A stretch of DNA of 64,000 nt from Ophiodon elongatus (lineage: Eukaryota > Chordata > Actinopteri > Perciformes > Hexagrammidae): NCBI GenBank assembly GCA_016806645.1, contig JACSYO010000384.1, forward strand, positions 2,007,001 through 2,071,000, written 5' to 3'. The translations under genes were made by a program, and so were the position numbers. Below are positions 42,831-54,929 of the stretch, piece after piece; within the stretch, counting starts at the first letter, position 1, and each line of letters opens with the position of its first letter. The notes under the pieces are model-generated. The model worked only from the letters and a program-made list of their open reading frames with translations, was not told the origin of the DNA and made no database searches.

Positions 42831-42868
42831 TGCATATGTTGTTGTTCCTAAGAACAACAACATATGCA
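42831..42868. repeat. Perfect 17-bp inverted repeat with a 4-base loop
   Basis: Left arm TGCATATGTTGTTGTTC, loop CTAA, right arm GAACAACAACATATGCA, an exact reverse complement. It lies 32 bases after the foldback element. Confidence 0.95.
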
Positions 42869-42911
42869 CTCCTGTAGCGTGAATGACTTGATAAATGATA
42901 TGCCAACGGGC

Positions 42912-43010
42912 TATAGGATCGGTGCATCGACTCGCATACTCACTGATACCCGATCCTGCATTTTAGCATTTTAGGCATTTACGATACTTGTGTCGGTATC
43001 AGAACAGCTC
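42912..43010. mobile_element. Fragment related to the element at 3173-3514
   Basis: AGGATCGGTGCATC, ACTGATACCCGATCCTG and TGTCGGTATCAG share the GATA/CCGAT core and GGTGCATC terminus of the earlier element. Only about 100 bases are left. Confidence 0.5.
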
Positions 43011-43926
43011 TACTTTAAGTGGAATCTTATTACGACATGGGTATATTAAATAATACAAACTTCACTCGGTGCGTGGCATTATTGCAGCCTGACAGTGGCC
43101 TCCTCGGGTCGGAATCTTCAGCTCGGTTCCCGTTCAGCCTGTTATTCTTTAAACAAGTAGCGGGGAGAAGGGACACATGTTGGCGACTGAAAGCAAAAGG
43201 ATTTATTGGTAATGTTGTCTTCAGAGACACAAAATGCACCTCGAAGCTACGTGTAACGCCATTAGGAGTTTGTGCAATACATTAATTAGCGCTGTAGGTT
43301 AGGACACTTCTTGTGGGCTAACTCAGACATGACTGATTGGATTTTAATGAAACTTGCATATATCATTAACCTAACTGCTTTCAGCCAGCTGTCAAAATTG
43401 CGCACATTATCAAAGCCGCAATGATCAGATATTGATGAAAGTTAAGAGAACGTGATATATCTCACTGCCGCCAAAGGTTGACATCACCATTACAGGTGAT
43501 CTACAGTGTATGCTCCTGATTGGCTGAGCCAGGGACTGTGTCAATCAAGCAAGGAAACATGTTTACTGTTAATTTGTTCAACGTGATTTAGCTTCTTTTT
43601 TTTCTCCTCTCTCGACGCCCTCGGGGCAAATTTGGGGGTGGCAGTGTTGGTGATATTATAAATAACACAGTGAGGATGAAAGGCATTTGCGCTCTCCCTC
43701 ACCACCCTTCTGTTCCTCCTCTTTTCCTCGTGCCCTGCTACTCATCTATGCTCAACACGAGTGCCTCGCCGTTTGCGTGTGTGGCTTGAATTTATATGAA
43801 CGTCTCCCCGCCAGGGGACAACGGGGGCCAAGTCATTGATATGTGCAGGAGGACTCAGGATAAACAGCCCACGCCGACCGGTGTTACGGCAGCTTGCCTG
43901 ATACATTTTGATTGAGCAAAGACAGA

Positions 43927-43949
43927 GGGGTGGGGTGGGGGTGGGAGGG
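43927..43949 (+). other. G-quadruplex motif
   Basis: Five G-runs of 3-5 bases separated by single T or A bases (G4-T-G4-T-G5-T-G3-A-G3). This meets the standard G4 rule on the transcribed (sense) RNA. Function unknown. Confidence 0.8.
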
Positions 43950-46904
43950 CAATGGAATTGGGGAGGCTTAAAAGCAGGGATAAAATGACAGAAAGGGAGC
44001 TTTTCTTTCACCTGCCTCTCCAGACTGCCACAAAATGGACCCATGTAAATGTTAAAAGCCACACATGCTGCCCCAAGATATGTGTATGTCGCTGAGCTTT
44101 CAAGGACTTCAATAAATAGATGACATGCCACGTTTTCCCCATCATTGTATGTTTTTATTTTTTTTATTTCTACACATGGGCTTTAATTTAGTTACATCTT
44201 GAAATGATCTTCCTTTTTATTTATCTTCCTTGTGATCCTTTTGTTTCATTGAACACCACTATTTCCCCTCTCAGCCTCTTACTTCTCCCCGTGTGTCCGT
44301 GTGACATGGTCAGCCCGCTAATGGACTGGAAATTCATGTTGACAAAAGTCCCTTACTCCTCCTCCTATCCTTCTCCCTCTGTCAGAAACCCAAAATAAGA
44401 GGTGGCAGCGGCACACTGCGCCACTTATGGCCACATTAGGATCAGCCACCAAAGTGTCACTGAATCGCCTCGTGCATCATTTTGCCTTTGTTCACCACGA
44501 CAGGGAGTTGTGTGTGCGCCGATGCTCCTTTTCCAGCCTGTGCTTTTATCCCCAAATTGATGTACCATTGGTTGGCCTCTTACTTCTAGAGTGCATTATC
44601 CCAATTATACCATGGATCATTTTTAAAACTCAAGTCTTTTTTTTTATTGACCTGTGTTTTCTGTGCAGTGCTTATTGACCTGTGTTTGCTATTAACATCA
44701 CGTTACATGCTCTGTTACTGCCTTGCAATTATGTCGGGTGGTTGTTGCCGGCTCCTGTCTTTGTGCTTATGCTAGCTTCAAATTGTAGCCCCATCTGTAT
44801 CTTGAATATTTATTGGGATCAGTGTGCATACATTATTAAATACAGATAATGTATGAATAGAACAGTTTGTTAATAGTCTGGTCTAGAGTATACATTTAGT
44901 GTTTTGTGTGTTTGCACCTGGTGCTCATCGAGAACCACAATGTTGACAGCTGCATTTACATTTTGGCAAATAACAATCTGACAGTTGAAATAAATAAATA
45001 AAATCAGCCTTAATGGCACATTACCACAGCTTAATAATAGCTTGGAGCTAACGCACACTGAGCATAGCTTACAGTGCTGTGCTGCCAGTACACCTGAAGG
45101 AGTGGCACACAAGAAGCAGGCAACAGACCAGATTGAAAAGGACGCGCCTGCATTAACGGGGCGGTGCTTGCAGCAATCAAACAAAACTGACGACTTATAT
45201 TAATTAAATGTTAATAAAAAAGACTGACTCATTTAATCTGATGAATCACTTGATTCAAATTGAGCATTTTGTTCAAAAATGATTTTTAGTTTGATGTCGA
45301 AAACCTCAATAGGAGCTTTGAACACAACAAAAGCATGCCACTGGTACAGCCCTAATTAAAATACAATGTAGCTTGTTTCCTTTTTTATTTTTGGGGGGTT
45401 TGGAGCGAGCGGTCTAAATCCAAGTTTACAGCGGAGCGTTATTGAGCGGTGCGGCTTTGAGCTGGAGAGCAGAGGGAATGAGCAGCTCCGTGAGCGAGGA
45501 GCGGAAGTTCTCACCGCCTCGCTCCGCTCACATGCCCTGTTGAAATGTGCTGCAGGCACTGTGGATTTTTGATGCGTTTGGTGAACGTGCATTTTTCTCT
45601 CCTCCCGTCTCGCCGGAAATCCCCCAGTAGTCAGAAAACTCATGTGCATGCACGCTTTGACCCTCACAAACACACTCAATAAAATATAGGTATTCTAAGG
45701 TATTAAAAATGTAAAATCATGAATAAACCACAGAAATGTGTTAGGCTATGGAGGTGCTATGGTTATCCTAGCAAATAGCCCATCCCCGGTGCCGCCTATA
45801 GGCCAACTTCTGAGAAAGAAACACTGAATGCATCTTGGAGAGAAACGGCAACAGTTAAGAGTAGGTTCAAAAGTGTTTGTCCTTTATGCTAATCTAATAG
45901 CTAGCTAACTTTTGAGGTATAAACAGGGTTGCAAGTCAATTTCCTTGACAACTCTCTGTATTGCCACCAAATGTCTCAGATGCCCACAAGATGCTCACCA
46001 CCCCCTTTGCTACTTAGGTCCAAGCTCTATTCACAGGCCCTTCTTTCCCCAATTATCAGTTATTTTCCTCTGACCAACAGAACTAATGAAGAAACAGCCA
46101 CACACACACACCACACAGCCTTTCTTCAATTTACCACCTTGTATCAATTGCCTCCCTTAATCTTTTAGTGTTTTCTTCTCGCTATCGTAACCCCCCAGTT
46201 CCTCACCCTCCAAAGCTTTCATTCCCGGACGTCGATTCAGGTTGTTTTATAGCTCCCTTCACAAACAGAGGATGGAGGAAAACATGGAAAAATAAAAGAT
46301 GAAAGGATAGATGAGGGTAGAGAACAACACTCAAGGCTGTTGAGGAAGAAATAGATTTTAGGATAGAAATGAGAAATAAGTGCAATTCATGACGCATGGC
46401 TCTGCTTTTCTTCTTTGTTAAATAGTTTGATTACATAAAATAGTGATGTGAGAGAGAATATCAGTATTATTGCCAAGCAGAGTCCCTTGATTTAAAGAGT
46501 AACATCTGAAAACAAATATACATGGGTATTTTGTAGAGTTATGGATTCAGTTTGGCTAGATGTTAAAGTAACGTAGACCCAGCCCAGCAGTTCATGTGGT
46601 GCTTCTAATGCACTGTGACTGTAGCATGAAACCATGGTGGAATTAGCCAGCAAGCCAGCTAACTAGCCAGCCCCTAAATCCACATTCTCTTGTCACAGCA
46701 AAGGAAAGCACATTGCTGTAATTTACATCAACACTGATTCACCAGATTTTGTAATGTGCTGTTGGCTTAATTACAAGTACAACAAAAAGAGAGAAAAGAC
46801 TTGTGCTGTGCTGTAATTGAAATGCTACACTGGTGACGGAAAATGCAACTGGGGTGTATTAGCCCCGCCCATGCTGATACTTTGTTTATGTTTTAGAAGC
46901 AATT

Positions 46905-47200
46905 TTCTTTAATTTACAGTGTAGGGGCCAGGCATCAGGAAGAGCGCCACGGTTTGAGGCAAAGTAGTGGCCAAATGGTGGAATTAAAATACGGGTCCGT
47001 CGGGTCCGACTTTTCCCCATTGACGTACGTTGGGATTGAGACGTCTGTAACTCAGCGGATGATTCTGTTTTGTTGAGGCAAATCAACTTTCCATTATTGT
47101 AAAAATTAACCAATAGCCAAATCTGAATTCTTCTTCCTCCGTTCATGTAAATGAGGCTGGACCGACGGCTGGGAGGCAGGGTTAAAGGAAACACTAATGC
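46905..47200 (-). repeat. Probable teleost interspersed repeat
   Basis: CCATTGACGTACGTTGGGAT, GAGACGTCTGTAACTCAGCG and GGTTAAAGGAAACACTAATG resemble a repeat seen in many fish sequences. The ends are not defined. The minus-strand open frame here belongs to the repeat. Confidence 0.45.
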
Positions 47201-47947
47201 TCTTGCTCTATGGACCCAAGGATGTGGAAGATCGCCAGATGATTAGGGTCATTTTATACTTGGAAGTCAAACCTTTTTTTTTCTTTGTGTGCCACTGAGC
47301 AACTTTCATAGGAATGAACTGGGCGGTGCCTCAATGCTGTATTCAGTTATACGTCCATGGTAGAGGCTCTTCAACCAAAGCGCCGAGGTTTAGTCTTAAT
47401 ATGTAATGAGGTTTGACAGTAGTAGGAATCTGGATAAGTCAAAGGACCATGAAGGTTGTTTTATTTGTTGCAGTGTGTAGTATCAGTAGATCACCGTAGA
47501 CTTTTCTAATGGTGTTATATTACAAGTATTGTAGAAGAGCAGGTGGGTAGCTTGGGTCTTTATTTCTCCAAATGCAGTGCTGGTTATGATATATGGCCAG
47601 CCAAGTCCAGCGGCAAAATTGGAAAAAAAAGTTCTGAATTACACGAGGCAAGCTGTTACGGCTCAATAACCAAGGCCTGTAATCGGCTCACATTTCAAAC
47701 ACACACACACTTGCATTCAGACAGCCCTCGGTTTGGCTGGATTTTACGAGGAAACACACCGCACGAGGTGATCAGCATATGTTTTGTTGACATAAATTTT
47801 AAATTTATTGCCGTTGTCAAAAGTGACTGTTGGACAAAGTCGATTATTAACTGAGTAAATGGCCTGAGAGAGTTTTATGTGAACTTCCTTAATGGCTGCA
47901 GTCAGTCTGTTTCAAATCACCCTCCCTCCCTCCCTGAGCTCCCACCG

Positions 47948-47948
<1 letters not shown>

Positions 47949-48007
<59 letters not shown>
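47949..48007. repeat. (CA)29 microsatellite
   Basis: An uninterrupted CA run, opposed to the GT tract 52 bases downstream. Confidence 0.97.
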
Positions 48008-48009
<2 letters not shown>

Positions 48010-48057
48010 CTCATCATCTATTTCAGAAGCACAACATGAAAGCAGACAGTTACGATG

Positions 48058-48059
<2 letters not shown>

Positions 48060-48093
<34 letters not shown>
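48060..48093. repeat. (GT)17 microsatellite
   Basis: An uninterrupted GT run, complementary to the CA tract just upstream, so the intron transcript can fold back over a short loop. Confidence 0.96.
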
Positions 48094-48095
<2 letters not shown>

Positions 48096-51000
48096 AATAT
48101 ATTATTAGCTCTGCTTAGGCACACAAAGCATTTTGTATGTCGGTGTATGTTTGTGCACCTTTTTATCCATCTACAATTCACTATGTTTCATAAGTGGTGA
48201 GGTCGCTTACTCTCTGTCACCAGACACGATGACAGGCTCACATTTGATCCTCTGGGCCCAGTTACAGGTAGGGTTAAACTTGGCTGCTCATTGTGTGTAC
48301 TTTGGCTGATTTGCACAGAGAATCGCACTCTGTTAGCGGCACTTGGGTTCGCTCATAACCATTGCCAGCAGCCAGAAACTGGACCATTGTACTTAACCTG
48401 ATTTTGGTGCTTTATTCATCACGAGTCTGGCATGAATCTCATCTGGAAGCAAAGTATGCCGGATACAAGCCAGTGCTTGGCCGAGCCCCTTCAAACAGCT
48501 TTATGCCACTGCAATACAATTTGGACATTACTTTTCATAAAGAAATTGCACTTGAAATCTGCACTTACTTGTGAAAAGAAGCTTTGTACCCTATTGACTA
48601 AATACAGTCAAATGACAAAAGTAAGGGCACCATTAGTGTTTCAATAGGACTGGCTTAGTCCTAAACCTTCCCTTTGACAGACTGAATTGCCGGAACAGGT
48701 GCTGTTACCATTCTGTTGAACATCAAGTAATGTGCTGTTTCAGTGGGGAGTGCTAGCTATTGCAGTTAGGGACATACACACTGCACTTTGCTCATCAACA
48801 CTACATTTACGGTGAAAATACGTGGCATTGCTTCCACTTCTGGTGGCCTTAATAAGTCCATCCATACCTTATCAGTGCTCTGTCTGGGGGGCACAATGGT
48901 CAGATTGAGAAGGGACACAAAAGGCCTTTGAAAGGCTTTGTGCTCTCTGTGTGTTGTGTTGTGGTTTACCGCTTGCGTGTGTTTTCCGCTCATTGGAGTG
49001 AAAGTGTGCGAGTACATCACCTGTGATCCTGATAGAAAAAAAAAGATCCGGTTCCATTCCTTTGTCCATTTTGTTAGTGAATTTCTGTCAACAGAAATGA
49101 CATCGCACCAATCCTGAGGGATGCCTCAATAGACCAGGATGCAATGCAGCTGGAAGTCAATTGCTATGGATTTGTCTAACTACATGTATAACCGTCAACG
49201 GCCTGATCACGCATTGATGCTTTATTGTCACGCCCGCATGCCTGCTTTAGGTTGAGCGCTGCAAATTCAGATTTCCGTGCTGCAAGGGCATTCTGGGAAA
49301 TGTGGAAAACTTTCATTAAAGTACATTGCATCATTGATATAACTCCTGGACTGAATGTACCGTCACAGACTGATATCTTATAGTGTAAAAGTATCATTCC
49401 CATTCTCAGCTGTGTCATTCCTGTCTCTCTCTGTCACTTTCTCTCCCTGTTTTGGCTTTTCAAGTGTCTTCTTTCCCTTCTGGGTGCATTTGGCATTTAT
49501 AGGGCCTTTTAATCACTCACTGCTTGCCAGAGGGCTGTCATTCTGCCTTTAGTTTCCAGGGTCTCTCCACAAATTCGAACCACTAAAATGGCTATCACGA
49601 CTTCTTCAACCCCGCCGCATTTTTTTTTTTTCACTCCTCAGTTTTTTTTTAACCACTGTTCCTGTCAGGTTTCAAGGATGTTTTGCAGCAATTAATAGTC
49701 ACTGAAGTCAAACCAGACTTCATTGCTTAATAACTCCTGCAGCCACCGCCATAAGACCCGCTATAATCTCTCTCTGTCTGTCTCGGTCTCATCCCCGCTC
49801 CGTCTCTCCCTACCCCTCTCGAGGCACAAAAGAGAGCTGTAAATCAATTTGCATTCGACATCTGACATCAATCAGTCATGTTTTGGGAGAGTGGCACCAC
49901 CTCCTCCTCTGCGGCTTTGTTGAGAGACTCTAAGATGGATGGCTGTCATCTCGCCCAAGTTGAGCAGATCTCTTATCAAGGGCATTGTTTCCCCAAGAAT
50001 GCACTTGGCTGATCACCGCGCCACCTGACTCGTCGACAGAGACTATGAAATCTTTCTGCTTGACGCGGTCTTGATTCGCCTGCCAGAAGCGTGTACTCGC
50101 TCGCCTGAGTATAGTGTCGTGCACTTATCCTGTGCACATTTTGCATTATCGTGTTTAACATTACGCAAATCCAGAACAATTCTTCTTAGAGCGTTAACAA
50201 CCCCAACTTGTATGTTTTTATATAGAGTGTGCATTGGGACTCTATCTATACATTCACTAATATGAATAATGAATTAAAGAAGAGAAAATGTGAACAAGAC
50301 CTAAACAAAGTCATATTGTCTCTATCAAGTTTGTTCTCTTGTGCTATTGAACCCTCCGGTTCCCCCTCAGGCACCGTTAGCTCTGTCAGCACCGTTGTCC
50401 TTGTTTGCACTGCTAGCCCGGTTAGCACCGCTAGCTTCTAGCCACCTGCTCAGCCGTCGCCTTTTTAAGATTCTTCTCTGAGCATCTTATTTTGGACAGT
50501 AAAGCAGAAAATGTTCTAACGTTTCCTTTTGATTACAAAATGCTCATGTTCGTGTTTTGTTTTTTATCTATACTAAATAGTGTATTGTTTAATCCTATGT
50601 GACCAAAACGTAACCTAGATATTATAGTTTCCTCTCTCACTTTACTTTGAATTCTGTATCCAGAAACATGCCAGTCAAACTAAAACCTTATTATTAATTC
50701 AGTGTTTTGTCACCATCTTGATTTAAACTGACCACAGCATTATTATCAAAAACGAGATAGAGCGGTGAAGATTAATTGTACCAAATCTGAAACGGCAACA
50801 ACTTGAAAAAAAAATCATTGGTATCTTGGGTGTGTGCCTTTTGTGAACCTTACTCAAGGCGAGGTATTTGAAGTTCTCGGGAGGCTTAAGGCACTGTGGC
50901 AGTTGTTTGGCAATTCGTGTCACCTTAATTGCTTTAGAGCACTTTCAGATATCTCTCAAGAATAATATGCTTTGTACTGAGCCGTGGGGTCATTGAAGAT

Positions 51001-51680
51001 TTCGTAACGGAGAGAGTCGTGGGGCTAGACTTTGTGTTGTCAGATGTTATTTACTAACCTAACCTTCAAGGCCTTTCCCACATAATCAAATATTGAACCT
51101 TAGTCTTGTCTGACCTTGTGCGCTTACAGCCTAATGACTGTCTATTTGGTAAAAATACAAGTCGTTGCGGATCAGATTTTGCTTTAAGCTATGCATCACC
51201 TTATAGATTAGAGAGCGGTAGTCAAAAACTGGCCCATTAATGGTTCATAAGACTTAAGTAGCTGCCTTGTGTGTTTGCCTGAATAAATCATGCTATTTCC
51301 CTTTATGGCTCCTTACCCATCTGCAGCACTTGAGATGTAGGTGGTTGATAATGCCTCTGCTTGAATAGCATCTTGAGATTTACAGCACCAAGTCATGGTC
51401 TGGTGCTCCCTGCAGAAAACAACGTGTTGTAGTTGGACGGCTTGTTACACTGATGGTTATTATTACGTGCTGACGTTATGACTGACGAAGTGGAGAGTTT
51501 CTAAAAATGCTGAAGGCTAAAGGCTTTGTTGTGCTGAAAGTCATTAGGTATTAGCTGTAAAAAATAAAATAAAGTAAAATAAAAAAGAAGTAATTAAAAG
51601 CCAGTTTGTTGGGGATACAAGCATCATGCGCATTAATCTTTGTCTGATCAAAACCGTATTGTTTCACTGAATCCAGATCT
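48094..51680. other. Intronic stretch before the exon; candidate regulatory block
   Basis: The interval 49672-49770 (GCAGCAATTAATAGTCACTG, GCTTAATAACTCCTGCAGCC) looks like conserved non-coding DNA. A repeat copy lies at 50340-50460 and an A-rich run at 51560-51598. No further exon. Confidence 0.35.
50340..50460 (+). repeat. Dispersed repeat family A, copy 4
   Basis: CCCTCCGGTTCCCCCTCAGG, GTTAGCTCTGTCAGCACCGT and GGTTAGCACCGCTAGCTTCT match the reverse complement of 22190-22290 and the copy near 57800. Confidence 0.6.
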
Positions 51681-51710
51681 TAAAATGTTCGTTCTGCTTT
51701 TCGTCAACAG
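51681..51710 (+). other. Splice acceptor (3' splice site) of the zbtb16 exon
   Basis: A pyrimidine-rich stretch at 51689-51705 is followed by CAACAG, with the exon starting at G51711. The acceptor leaves a split Arg codon (AG before the intron is required). This fits the conserved His-Arg-Lys-x-His spacing of finger 2. A possible branch point (TTCACTGA) lies near 51663-51670 but is not certain. Confidence 0.85.
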
Positions 51711-51808
51711 GAAGATGCACAGTGGAATGAAGACCTACGGCTGTGAGCTGTGTGGAAAGAGCTTCCTGGACAGCCTCCGTCTACGGATGCATTTGCTGTC
51801 TCATACAG
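51711..51808 (+). CDS. zbtb16: zbtb16 (PLZF) internal exon: end of zinc finger 2 and all of zinc finger 3
   Basis: This 98-base exon is the only convincing coding segment. Its first base completes an Arg codon split by the intron. It then reads Lys-Met-His, a GMKTYGCELCGKSF segment, LDSLRLRMHLLSH and Thr, and ends with the first base of the next codon. The finger has perfect C-x2-C-x12-H-x3-H spacing. From memory of the family, this matches finger 3 of ZBTB16/PLZF nearly residue for residue (mammals have Arg where this has Ser after GK, and AHS where this has SHT). The His of Lys-Met-His would be the last zinc ligand of finger 2. ZBTB16 is a nuclear BTB-zinc finger repressor that binds DNA through a nine-finger array, recruits co-repressors, and acts in limb and axial patterning, germline stem cells and innate-like lymphocytes. 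The BTB domain and other fingers lie outside the window. In-frame reading past the donor stops after seven codons. The choice between zbtb16a and zbtb16b is open. Confidence 0.92.
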
Positions 51809-51815
51809 GTAAAGA
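51806..51815 (+). other. Splice donor (5' splice site) of the zbtb16 exon
   Basis: CAG followed by GTAAAG is a near-consensus U1 site, with the intron beginning at G51809. It leaves one base of the next codon in the exon, which fits an Ala (G|CN) or Gly (G|GN) after His-Thr. Family members have an Ala-Gly-Ala-Lys linker here. Confidence 0.85.
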
Positions 51816-51831
51816 AATCAAACCAACCTAA

Positions 51832-53145
51832 AAACCACAACCCTGCTCTCTGATCACTGTTCAGCTAGCAGTACGTCCTGTTTTCATTGTTGGGTTTACT
51901 GCTGGTTGGAGGGAAAAGCTTCTTTTTGTTTTTACAATAGAGCATTCATTACTGCTATTACATTTCAGCATTATATGCAGAGTTTCACTACTGAATGAAA
52001 TAGCAAAAGTTAAGTATATGTGATTCCAAATAAATGCGCTAAACATCAAAAACATTTCCTTTTGAAGGGAGAGAGAATCTGTTTTTCTTCCAGATTTATA
52101 CTCTTGTGCCCTGCAGCAAAGACTGACTTAAATGTGGTTTACACCCATTCACAGATTAAAATAGATTTATTTACTATGATAACATTGTATAACACAATCA
52201 GTATTGATATCAGATTTTAACACGATATATACAGTATATGTATTTACAATGAAAGTTGCTGCCTGAGAGCTGAATAAAGGGATGAGTTGCCTTACGCATG
52301 CTTTACCTCCCAAAAAATTTGGGGCATAAACAAGTCCTCGAGAAACTCGAGTAAATCAATTACTAAAAGTCATTGTTCAAACCCCCTCCCCAACTGCCGG
52401 GTGCAGGTTAGCGATGTCTCTAATCAGCAGTGTGCACATTGGATAGGACAACAAATCTGTGTTGAAATCGTGAGCTGCTAGCAGTTGGGGGGAAGCACAG
52501 TCTTGCTTGGCAATATAACGCAGCTAACGTTAATAGATGTTCCATTATGATGATTTAGCTTTGACAAAAAATATTCAAGGCAATTTAAGCAATAAAACAA
52601 TTTGGATTTCTCTAAGAAGGAAACCTATGAATTTACTATTGCTCCTTTAACTCGATTAAGCGATAGAATAAATGGTAGAATACGCGATTACTAAAATAAT
52701 CGATAGCCGCAGCCCTATTATGAATATAATAGCCTTAAACAGGTTGGTTTTTTTTATCCACAAGTAACTGAAATTGAATTATGCTCCACATTCACAGGAG
52801 TTTAGTCTAGCCCAATAAAGCTGAGCAGCTCTGGGAAAGTTAACCAAAGAGGTGCCTGCACATCATCATCCTGTCACCCTGCACCTCGGCGACATTAGAG
52901 GTCTTGCAGGCAGGACAAGTCCGAACACAAGACTCATTGATTGGTCCAGTTTGACGCTATTCCACCCGCCCCCCAAACACACACACGCCCCAGCAGTCCC
53001 TGTGCTCAGAGCCTACTTAGCGCAGCACTGTTTTAATGGCATGGGCCGTCTTTTATAGGCAGCAAAGAGCTCCTCATTCCTAAGGCCCTAAGTGCAGATG
53101 GTTTATTGAGACACTGTAAAAGCCATGGGACCTCTGAAACCCCTT

Positions 53146-53148
<3 letters not shown>
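51832..53148. other. Intronic stretch just after the exon, with no gene
   Basis: AT-rich intron with one hAT-like repeat at its right (52300-52717). No second exon. Confidence 0.4.
52300..52717 (-). mobile_element. hAT-like teleost element, left edge uncertain
   Basis: The right end at 52717, in reverse complement, reads TAGGGCTGCGGCTATCGATT then ATTTTAGTAATCG. This is the familiar terminus of a widespread fish element. CTCGAGAAACTCGAGTAAAT near 52339 is probably also part of it. The left end is not clear. Confidence 0.65.

Positions 53149-53221
<73 letters not shown>
53149..53221. repeat. (CA)36 microsatellite
   Basis: An uninterrupted CA run. Confidence 0.97.
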
Positions 53222-53223
<2 letters not shown>

Positions 53224-53337
53224 CCCCAAATCTATGTGTTGACTTTGGCCCAGAAGTTGAGCCCTCTGTTCAGTACCCCGTATGTTTTCCAATGAAGCAC
53301 AGTAAGTGGTCTGAATTGTCTACTTGGCATTGTTGTT

Positions 53338-53375
53338 ACCCCCCTCCCCCCCCCCCCTCGCCCCCACCCCCCGTA
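53338..53375. repeat. C-rich tract
   Basis: C-runs of 5, 13, 5 and 6 bases broken by single or double bases. The minus strand fits a G-quadruplex motif. Confidence 0.85.
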
Positions 53376-53697
53376 GGCAGAAAACGATAATTGCCAGGAT
53401 CATTTGTTTGTTCGTATCGCACCAAAACTTAAACAATGACTGAGATGGATGCTGACACTCCTGCTCTGTTGTGACAAAGATGAATGACAAATTCACGCTG
53501 TGCCAGTGAATTGTCTCAACACACGACTCAGCATGTCAAAAACAAAAGTTGCTCTGAGGAAATATTTGCTGTTTATTTTAGAATTACGCCCCATTTCCAC
53601 AGTCCCTGCTGCAAATGCGCGCTCCCCTTCTCTCTCGGTTGTCAAAGCGAGAGAGAAGGGAGCTCTGTCACAGGAACATATTGGATACAGAGTGTTT

Positions 53698-53701
<4 letters not shown>

Positions 53702-53743
<42 letters not shown>
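53702..53743. repeat. (GT)21 microsatellite
   Basis: An uninterrupted GT run. It is complementary to the CA tract about 480 bases upstream. Confidence 0.97.
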
Positions 53744-53746
<3 letters not shown>

Positions 53747-54929
53747 ACGATGTGCGCCAACCCGTAAGCCTCTGACCTGGAGCTGGCTCCTATTTTGTGT
53801 AACATCATCTGGTACAGCTCATTTGCAAACGTTGTCTTTAAGTCAGAAGTTATGACAAAGTGGAAGCTGAGGGTGAGTCGAGGTAATCCTGGTGCGTGTT
53901 GCCTCTTCCTGGCGTGTGCGTGTGCAGCTCTCTGCATGCTCCAGTGGAGATTAGCCTGAAAGAGTCTCGCTCTGGCTGCTGACACGGATATAAGTTAACT
54001 GCAAACCTAAATATCTATTTGGTGTTTTGGGGATTTATTGTTTTGATACAACAGGTCTCTTTCTTTCATCTTCTGCTGTTGCCTGATATTTTATACAAAC
54101 ACATTTATAGCTAAAAGTATGTAGATGTGTATATCATTTTATTATATTTCTCCTCTGGCTATGAATTATCAGAATATTTTGATCACCTCATTTAAACAAA
54201 TGCAAATATACACCTGGGATAATGTACATTTAACAGGTATAGGTGACCATGTAACAGGCACAACGTTTAGACTCACTTCTCGCTCTTAAGTGCTAAAAAA
54301 GAGTCAAGGACTAAAAGCTTTAAGAAGAAATGTTAGTTTTAGAAATGGTTTCATATTTCTTTCAATCATTTTGTCTGAGTTTTTGAAATCTGTTTTCTGT
54401 TTAATGTTGAGGGACGGCCATGGTTTAGCTTCCCATAGAGGGAAGGGGTACGGAAGGAATAAGGTGACGGGTACACGGGTCATGACCACTTTAATTAATA
54501 CAGTTTGAAAGGTGTGAACATGTTGATGAAACTTGGAACGTGAATGCGGTCTTCCAGGTGGTGCTTGTGTTCGCTTCGACCACACTGAGGTAATTATTAT
54601 CCGAGTAGGTTTCCAACAGAAAGTAGATCATTTCAAAATCGTCTACGATGTCAACAGGTTAATGATAACTCACAATGTGTACCCATTTATATAAGGTGAA
54701 AACTCTGTTGATGGGAGATCAAATGGAAAAAAAAAGAACACTGAGAACTCGAGGAAGAACCACATTCTCCACCTTGAGAAAGGCAACCAAGCGGAAGATG
54801 TGGCCGGTGTATTTTTAGCTACAGAGGCAGCAAGTGCACAAACTTTTTTTCTTTCGTTCTCTTTTTTTACTCTTTCCAAGCGGGGCTGTGTTGACGCACG
54901 ACATCAACCTGTACTGTTACACACATCAG

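Larger units (their letters stand above)
43011..47948. other. Intronic stretch with repeats, G-quadruplex motif and candidate regulatory blocks
   Basis: The interval 43195-43310 has CATTAATTAGCGCTG in balanced sequence and looks like a conserved element. A clear G4 motif lies at 43927-43949. Repeat-like parts are at 45360-45560 (GAGCGGAGCGAGGCGG on the minus strand) and 46905-47200. The rest is unassigned and no exon was found. Confidence 0.35.

Noticed and set aside
51640..51831. A stand-alone small zinc finger gene at the exon
   Set aside because: There is no ATG-led start. Splice sites bound the finger exactly, and it stops seven codons past the donor, so it is an internal exon rather than a single-finger gene.
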